Assembly (NCBI GenBank): GCA_036675345.1
Contig: JAKFFE010000017.1
Coordinates: 310,001-374,000 of the forward strand
DNA length: 64,000 nucleotides
Direction: 5' to 3'
Source of the DNA: JALYOC01 sp036675345
GTDB lineage: Bacteria; Myxococcota; Myxococcia; Myxococcales; Myxococcaceae
Each line of letters begins with the position of its first letter. Within the stretch, counting starts at the first letter, position 1. This document shows positions 59,313 through 64,000 of this stretch, in pieces. Position numbers and translations under genes: made by a program. The notes under the pieces are model-generated. The model saw nothing but the letters and a program-made list of their open reading frames with translations. It did no database searches and was not told the DNA's origin.

Positions 59313-60881
59313 TTACTGCGGTCCCACCGAGGTGGTGGCCGAGGGGGCAGCGGGGGCGGACTTGCCCGCCGGCGGCTCACCCTGGGCCTCGGCGCCCAGC
59401 TCCGGGCAGCCGCGCTTGAGCGTGTACTGGTAGTACCCGATCTCGTCGATCCAGAACTCGCCCTGGAACTGCCAGTAGTTGTACTCGTCGCCCGGCATCC
59501 CGGGGCGGAACAGGGTCTGCTCGGCGAGGATCTTCCGCTGGTCGATCCCCTCCTCCAGCAGCTTCTTCTCCGCCACCACCGTCTCGAAGCGGATCAGCGA
59601 GCCGTCCTGGTTGAAGCGGACGATGTTCTCGGTGGCCTCCGCCAGCCGGTTGCGCACCAGCCGGCCGGCGGTCTGCACCACCACCTGACGGTTCTGTTCC
59701 AGGTAGGAGGCGAGCGCGCCCTGGGCCGGCCCGCCGATCTGGGTGACCCGCTTCTGCTCCCGGTCAATCTGGGTCAGCAGCTTGAACAGGTCGGCGATCC
59801 GTTCGTTGTTGCGCACCCACAGCTTCACCTGCCGGGGCAGCGAGCCGTCCTTGGGATCGGTCAGCATCCGGAAGTAGGCGTCGTAGTTCTCCCCGTTGGT
59901 GTTCACCAGGGTGCGCATCTGGTCGGCCATCGGGTTGTAGATGTCCGCGAAGGCCTTCATCGCGGTGGCCGCCTCGTTGTACAGGCAGTTGAAGTAGTAG
60001 ACGGTGGCCTTGAGCAGCCAGGACTCCGGCTGGAAGGCGGACTCGAACTGGGGCGCGTGCAGGGCCTGCAGGGCGCCCAGGGCGCCGCCGAAGTCCCCGC
60101 CCCGGAAGCGGGCGAAGCCCAGCTCAAACAGCGCCTGATCCCAGTAGCGGGAGAAGCGCGGGACCTGATCGTAGGAGGCGATCGCCTGATCGTACTTCCC
60201 GGCCCCGTAGTGCAGCCGGCCCAGCCCCAGCGCCGCCAGCTGCCGCAGATCGGCCAGGTCCTGCTGCTGGGCGCCCTGCAGCTTGATCACCTCCTCGAAG
60301 GCCGCGGTGGCCTCGGGGAGCCGGGGGCCGCCGGGGAAGCGCGGATCGGAGACCACCACCGCCAGCAGGTAGCGGGCCTTGCCGTAGACCGGGCTGTCGT
60401 TGCCCACCAGCAGCAGCAGCTGCCGGGCCTCCTCCAGCTTCAGCTCCCGGTGCTTCATCAGCGCCACCAGGTAGTACAGCCGGGAGCGGGCCGGCCCGGG
60501 CAGCGCTCCCCACTCCTCGCGGAATTCCTTGTGGAGCACCGAGGGGATCAAGAACGGATCGTCCAGGCGCTCCTGCAGCTCCACCAGCGCCTTGACCGAG
60601 TCCAGGTAGAACGGCTGCCCGGGCCCCTGACGGACCAGGTCCGCGTAGAAGGCCGAGGCGGTGACCGGGAGCCCGGCCTTGGCCAGGGACTCGGCCAGAT
60701 AGAAGTCGGACTTGGCGGCCAGCCCCGGGTCGGAGATCTGGCCCATCTGGTGGAACAGTCCAACCGCCTCCGCGGCCCGGCCCGCATCCAGCGCGGCCTT
60801 GGCCCGGTCGAACTCGCCCATTCCCTGGGCGCTGGCGCTGGTCGAGACCAGGACGAGAGCGGTGATCACTGCGCGTCGCAT
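59313..60881 (-). CDS. gltC: GltC-like periplasmic TPR protein
   Basis: 522 residues. Signal peptide MRRAVITALVLVSTSASA, then TPR-type helices (GEFDRAKAALDAGRAAEAVGLFHQMGQISDPGLAAKSDFYLAESLAKAG in parts, KARYLLAVV, QALFELGFARFRGGDFGGALGAL, YFNCLYNEAATAMKAFADIYNP), and a C-terminal non-TPR part ending in a Pro/Ala-rich tail. The GDEYNYWQFQGEFWIDEIGYYQYTLK segment close to the end is distinctive. Order and architecture match gltC/nfsC. The start is the ATG at 60879-60881; a TTG 12 bases upstream is possible. Stop-start gap to the barrel gene upstream is ~16 bases. Confidence 0.8.
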   Translation of the reverse strand: MRRAVITALVLVSTSASAQGMGEFDRAKAALDAGRAAEAVGLFHQMGQISDPGLAAKSDFYLAESLAKAGLPVTASAFYADLVRQGPGQPFYLDSVKALVELQERLDDPFLIPSVLHKEFREEWGALPGPARSRLYYLVALMKHRELKLEEARQLLLLVGNDSPVYGKARYLLAVVVSDPRFPGGPRLPEATAAFEEVIKLQGAQQQDLADLRQLAALGLGRLHYGAGKYDQAIASYDQVPRFSRYWDQALFELGFARFRGGDFGGALGALQALHAPQFESAFQPESWLLKATVYYFNCLYNEAATAMKAFADIYNPMADQMRTLVNTNGENYDAYFRMLTDPKDGSLPRQVKLWVRNNERIADLFKLLTQIDREQKRVTQIGGPAQGALASYLEQNRQVVVQTAGRLVRNRLAEATENIVRFNQDGSLIRFETVVAEKKLLEEGIDQRKILAEQTLFRPGMPGDEYNYWQFQGEFWIDEIGYYQYTLKRGCPELGAEAQGEPPAGKSAPAAPSATTSVGPQ

Positions 60882-60896
60882 GAGGTGCCCCAAGGG

Positions 60897-62075
60897 TTAG
60901 AAGATGATCGAGAAACCGGCATGGAAGCCGACGTTGTTGAGCACGTCCGCGGACGGCTCCATCACCAGATCGCGCGCCCGGGGCACGTCGTGGATCCGGT
61001 TCTCGCCGGTGGTCCCGCCGTCGCCCTGGAAGGCGCCCACGTTGCAGCTGCCCCGCACCGCCACCCCCTCCAGCGAGTTGCCCTCCAGCTGGGTCTCGTA
61101 AATGGCGTACATGGAGTTGAGGTCCTCCAGGTTGCAGCCGTTCACCTCCTCCACCCGCGCGGTGTAGACCAGGTCCCGGACCTCCATCCGCAGGGTGAAG
61201 CGGTCGCCAATCTGGACCCGCAGCCCGCCGCCGATCTCGCCCACGAAGCGGCGGCCGGTGTCCCCGTAGGTCTCGGCGAAGCGCTGGTTCCCGTCCCCGA
61301 AGGTCACCGGCTTGAGCAAGTGGCTGGTCTGGCCAATTCCGGCGCCGCCGATCAGCACCAGGCTGAACTGGGCCAGCAGGCCGTCGTAGATCGCGAACTT
61401 GCCGTACAGCGGGGTGACCTCCACCCCGCCGGTGGCCGCCCAGTTCAGCAACAGGGTGGTGGCCGGCTGGCCCTGCTGACGGACCTTCTCCACCAGCTCC
61501 AGGTTGAAGGGCGACTCCTGCGCGGACCAGTTGTAGCGGGGGGTGAGGTGGATCCCGAGGTTCTCGTGCAGGTGGTAGACGTAGGAGAGCGCGGTGCCGA
61601 AGTGCTGGGTGAACTTGCCGTTGAGCTGGGTGGTGGCCGGGTACAGGGTCAGCTCGTGGCGGCCGCGCTCGGTGAACTGCTTGCGCTGGACGATGTGCAC
61701 CGCGACGTTGGGGTTGTAGAGCGGCGCGCCCGCCACCAGCCGCTGCTTGTCCGGATCCGGCTCGGGCAGCGCGCCCATCAACTGCGCGTCCTGCGCCAGC
61801 GGCGCGTCGGACGCGATCGCCGCAGGGGTGAGGGCCTCGGCCACCGGCCCCGCCGCCACCGACTCTTCGGTGACTCTCGGACTGGCCGCCGGCCCCTCGG
61901 TGACGTCCGGGCTGGCGGCCGGCACCTCCGGCGAAGTGGCGGGCTGGGGCTGGAGGGGCGCCCCACCCGGCGCGGAGGGCTCGGTCTGCGTGACCAGGTT
62001 CTGGGGAAGGCCGGAGGGCAGGGCCGGAACGGCGGCCTGCGCTGCGCCAAGGAGTGCGATCAGGACGAGGGACAT
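60897..62075 (-). CDS. gltB: GltB-like outer-membrane beta-barrel
   Basis: 392 residues. Short signal peptide (MSLVLIALLGAAQAA), a ~95-residue low-complexity Ala/Pro/Val linker with TSPEVPAASPDVTEGPAASP-like repeats, then a ~280-residue barrel (HELTLYPATTQLNGKFTQHFGTALSYVYHLHENLGIHLTPRYNW, GGVEVTPLYGKFAIYDGLLAQFSLVLIGGAG, RRFVGEIGGGLRVQIGDRFTLRMEVRDLVYTARVEE) ending NVGFHAGFSIIF with terminal Phe. The signature PLYGKFAIYDGL and LRVQIGDRFTLRMEVRDLVYTA recur in the second barrel upstream, so A and B are paralogues, as in the glt and nfs loci. It starts 8 bases after gltA. Confidence 0.8.
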   Translation of the reverse strand: MSLVLIALLGAAQAAVPALPSGLPQNLVTQTEPSAPGGAPLQPQPATSPEVPAASPDVTEGPAASPRVTEESVAAGPVAEALTPAAIASDAPLAQDAQLMGALPEPDPDKQRLVAGAPLYNPNVAVHIVQRKQFTERGRHELTLYPATTQLNGKFTQHFGTALSYVYHLHENLGIHLTPRYNWSAQESPFNLELVEKVRQQGQPATTLLLNWAATGGVEVTPLYGKFAIYDGLLAQFSLVLIGGAGIGQTSHLLKPVTFGDGNQRFAETYGDTGRRFVGEIGGGLRVQIGDRFTLRMEVRDLVYTARVEEVNGCNLEDLNSMYAIYETQLEGNSLEGVAVRGSCNVGAFQGDGGTTGENRIHDVPRARDLVMEPSADVLNNVGFHAGFSIIF

Positions 62076-62083
62076 GGCGCTCT

Positions 62084-62869
62084 CTAGAAGAAGAAGGTGT
62101 AGCCGAGGTCGATGAGGACGATGTTCGCCAGCCCGCGATCCCCGTCGGTGCCGGTGGCGTTGTTCCCCTGCTCCGCCGCCACCCGGTCGATCCCGGTGCG
62201 GTAGCGGTCCGAATAGATGTAGTCGCGCAGCTCCAGCTTCAGCGCCCCCCCCTGGTGGGTGAAGAAGCGGAAGCCCACCGCCGCGCTGCCCACCGGGGCC
62301 ATCCGGCTCTCGGTCAGCCAGCTGTTGCAGTTGACTGTGTCCCCGCGGTCCACGTCGGTGCAGTAGACGATCGACTGGCGGCTGAAGTTGGCGGCGCCCC
62401 CGCCGGCCCACAGGTAGGCCTGGAAGTGGACCGGGGTCTCGGACAGCAAGGACAGCTTCCCGTAGATCGGCGCCCAGCGGATCCCCAGCACCAGGTTGGC
62501 GTTCATCTCCCAGAGGTTGGAGAAGTCATCCACCGTGGCCTGCGCCCCGGCGTTGGGATCGCGGGCCAGGAACATCCCGGCGATCCGGCGCGCGGTGCTG
62601 GTCTGGCGGGTCAGCGCGTAGCCGCCCCGGGCCTCGAAGGCCAGGGTCTCCAGCAGGTTGTAGCCGGCGCCGACGTTGAAGTTGTAGTGCTCGGTCAGCC
62701 AGGTCACCGGGGCCAGCCCGAACGTGGGCGAGACCTCCAGCTTCCCCTGCACCCGGAACAGCCGGTTGCGGACCACCACGTTCTCCAACAGCTCCTCGGC
62801 GGCCACCGCCTGTCCACTGACAGTCAGGGCCACCACCAGGCTCATCCATCCAAGGCTTCGTCGGCTCAT
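62084..62869 (-). CDS. gltA: GltA-like outer-membrane beta-barrel
   Basis: 261 residues. Signal peptide MSRRSLGWMSLVVALTVSGQAVA, then a barrel: VSPTFGLAPVTWLTEHYNFNVGAGYNLLETLAFEARGGYAL, GIRWAPIYGKLSLLSETPVHFQAYLWAGGGAANF, GFRFFTHQGGALKLELRDYIYSDRY, ending VLIDLGYTFFF with terminal Phe. The APIYGKLSL and LELRDYIYS strands parallel those of the second barrel (TPLYGKFAI, MEVRDLVYT), showing common origin. First gene of the eight-gene operon; a 198-base gap separates it from divergent sthA. Start ATG 62867-62869 was chosen; an ATG 12 bases upstream is also possible. Confidence 0.8.
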   Translation of the reverse strand: MSRRSLGWMSLVVALTVSGQAVAAEELLENVVVRNRLFRVQGKLEVSPTFGLAPVTWLTEHYNFNVGAGYNLLETLAFEARGGYALTRQTSTARRIAGMFLARDPNAGAQATVDDFSNLWEMNANLVLGIRWAPIYGKLSLLSETPVHFQAYLWAGGGAANFSRQSIVYCTDVDRGDTVNCNSWLTESRMAPVGSAAVGFRFFTHQGGALKLELRDYIYSDRYRTGIDRVAAEQGNNATGTDGDRGLANIVLIDLGYTFFF

Positions 62870-63067
62870 AGCTCCACTCATCCAGCGGGACCGGCGTTCC
62901 GCGGCGTCGAAGGTCGTAACGGCACCTCCATCCGGCAAGTCTTACCGCCCCCGCCGGTGCGAAAGTTGGGGGGAGGCTTGCACTAGTGGACGAATCAACG
63001 CCCGCGACCCGCAAGTGGCCCCGGGCCCGGCCCGTGGTAGTCCCTCCTACCCAGGAGGATTTCCAAG

Positions 63068-64000
63068 GTGGCCCAGGCGCCGGTGACGGAGCGAGAGCAC
63101 GACGTGGTGGTGATCGGCAGCGGCCCGGGAGGCGAGGGCGCGGCGATGAAGAGCGCCAAGGCCGGCAAGTCGGTGGTGATCGTGGAGCGACACGATCAGG
63201 TGGGGGGCGGTTGCACCCACTGGGCCACCATCCCCAGCAAGGCCTTGCGCCAGTCGGTGCAGGCGGTGCTGGAGTTTCGCAACAACCCGCTGTTCGCCAC
63301 CCTCTCCGACAACGCCCAGTTCACCTTCCCCCAGCTGCTGCGGGCGGCCCAGACGGTGATCCGCAAGCAGGTGTCGATGCGGCGGGACTTCTACCTGCGC
63401 AACCACGTCCCGGTGATCCACGGGTCGGGCCGGTTCGTGGATCCCCACAACCTGGAGGTGGTGAGCGCGGACGGCTCCACCCAGCTGCTCCATTCCCGAC
63501 ACTTCGTGCTCGCCACCGGGTCGCGGCCCTACCGGCCGCCGGACCTGGACTTCGGGCACCCGGCGATCCTGGACAGCGACACCATCCTCAAGCTCAACGA
63601 CACCCCGGGGACGATCACCATCTACGGGGCAGGCGTGGTGGGCTGCGAGTACGCCTCCATCTTCCGCAACCTGGGGGTGAAGGTGAACCTGGTCCACAGC
63701 CGGGACAAGCTGCTGGACTTCCTGGACGACGAGATCATCGACGCCCTCTCCTACCACCTGAGGGATCTGGGCGTGGTGCTGCGGCACAACGAGGAATACG
63801 AGAAGGTGGAGCCCACCGAGGACGGGGTGGTGCTGCACCTCAAGAGCGGCAAGAAGATCAAATCCGACGTGCTCTTGTGGGCCCAGGGCCGGACCGGCAA
63901 CACCGACGGGATGGGGCTGGAGAAGCTGGGGATCAAGCCCAACAGCCGCGGGCAGCTGAAGGTGGATGATCGCTACCGGCTGGCCGAGCACCCGCACATC
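63068..64000 (+). CDS. sthA: Soluble pyridine nucleotide transhydrogenase, N-terminal part (cut by window edge)
   Basis: The first ~311 residues of a flavin disulfide-reductase-family protein. HDVVVIGSGPGGEGAAMKSAKAGKSVVIVER is the FAD Rossmann motif and GGGCTHWATIPSKALRQSV is the SthA-type version of the active site, which lacks the second redox Cys of lipoamide dehydrogenase. Then comes FVLATGSRPYRPPD and the NAD motif IYGAGVVGCEYASIF. SthA equilibrates NADPH and NADH in the cytoplasm. The GTG start is preceded by CAGGAGGA with ideal spacing. About one third of the protein lies beyond the right edge. Confidence 0.9.
   Translation, partial: MAQAPVTEREHDVVVIGSGPGGEGAAMKSAKAGKSVVIVERHDQVGGGCTHWATIPSKALRQSVQAVLEFRNNPLFATLSDNAQFTFPQLLRAAQTVIRKQVSMRRDFYLRNHVPVIHGSGRFVDPHNLEVVSADGSTQLLHSRHFVLATGSRPYRPPDLDFGHPAILDSDTILKLNDTPGTITIYGAGVVGCEYASIFRNLGVKVNLVHSRDKLLDFLDDEIIDALSYHLRDLGVVLRHNEEYEKVEPTEDGVVLHLKSGKKIKSDVLLWAQGRTGNTDGMGLEKLGIKPNSRGQLKVDDRYRLAEHPHI

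Noticed and set aside
60897..62411. Longer 504-residue frame for the second barrel
   Set aside because: The first 112 residues overlap the first barrel gene in another frame; the signal peptide begins at 62075.
1..64000. CRISPR arrays, tRNA, rRNA, insertion sequences, prophage
   Set aside because: No regularly spaced repeat with unique spacers, no cloverleaf, no rRNA segment and no transposase or integrase motif was recognised on reading the gaps and frames.

Overview
The window looks like chromosomal DNA of a high-GC myxobacterium (phylum Myxococcota). The grounds are strong G/C preference at third codon positions on both strands, a surface protein ending in a MYXO-CTERM-like tail, a full set of gliding-motility (Glt/Nfs-type) envelope genes, a PocR-type sigma54 activator, many lipoproteins and c-type cytochromes, and dense gene packing with ATGA/TGATG/GTGA overlaps. 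No rRNA, tRNA, CRISPR array, transposase or prophage was recognised. The genus cannot be fixed from sequence reading alone.

Layout. 0-4.7 kb: 5' part of carB, a DEAD-box helicase, a membrane protein, a serine beta-lactamase-like hydrolase and a small lipoprotein. 4.7-8.5 kb: a coupled pair made of a cyclase-CHAT-transmembrane-FlgO/CsgG-like protein and a second FlgO/CsgG-like protein. 8.5-17 kb: a large lipoprotein with a HYR domain, a sugar transferase with a LytS/LytTR two-component pair, a B12-binding radical SAM protein, and a secreted PD40-repeat/DUF11 protein. 17-24 kb: an AAC(3)-like acetyltransferase chain ending in tag, a cupin, an aminotransferase, coaD, rsmD, a GatZ-like barrel protein, a small Cys protein and a mono-heme cytochrome. 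24-29 kb: a DUF2723 membrane protein divergent from a 925-residue IPT/cadherin-like surface protein whose C-terminal anchor has been tandemly duplicated.

29.3-35.9 kb holds a tightly coupled five-gene minus-strand operon: a penta-heme FN3 lipoprotein, a cupredoxin lipoprotein, a heme-bearing outer-membrane barrel, a di-heme cytochrome and a lipoprotein. It is probably an envelope electron-transfer conduit. 36-41.5 kb: a CDF metal exporter, an unusual PocR-sigma54 activator coupled to an alpha/beta hydrolase, and typA followed by a clear terminator. 41.7-45.2 kb: a PAS-like histidine kinase and three stress/envelope proteins (DUF3618, holin-like, coiled-coil).

45.4-62.9 kb is dominated by a minus-strand motility locus. 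Eight genes in the order A-B-C-D-E-F-G-H match the Myxococcus glt/nfs envelope complex: two outer-membrane barrels, three TPR proteins, a small periplasmic protein, an FHA-TM-TonB protein and a further barrel. An aldehyde dehydrogenase and a 1274-residue PilZ-like coiled-coil protein follow in the same direction. The window ends in the 5' part of sthA. Motor genes (aglRQS) and gltI/gltJ are not in view.

Dispersed non-coding elements occur in intergenic gaps: a ~27-bp imperfect palindrome (three copies) and a 37-bp GC-rich element (two copies). Function names rest on motif and family recognition by eye; no database search was run.
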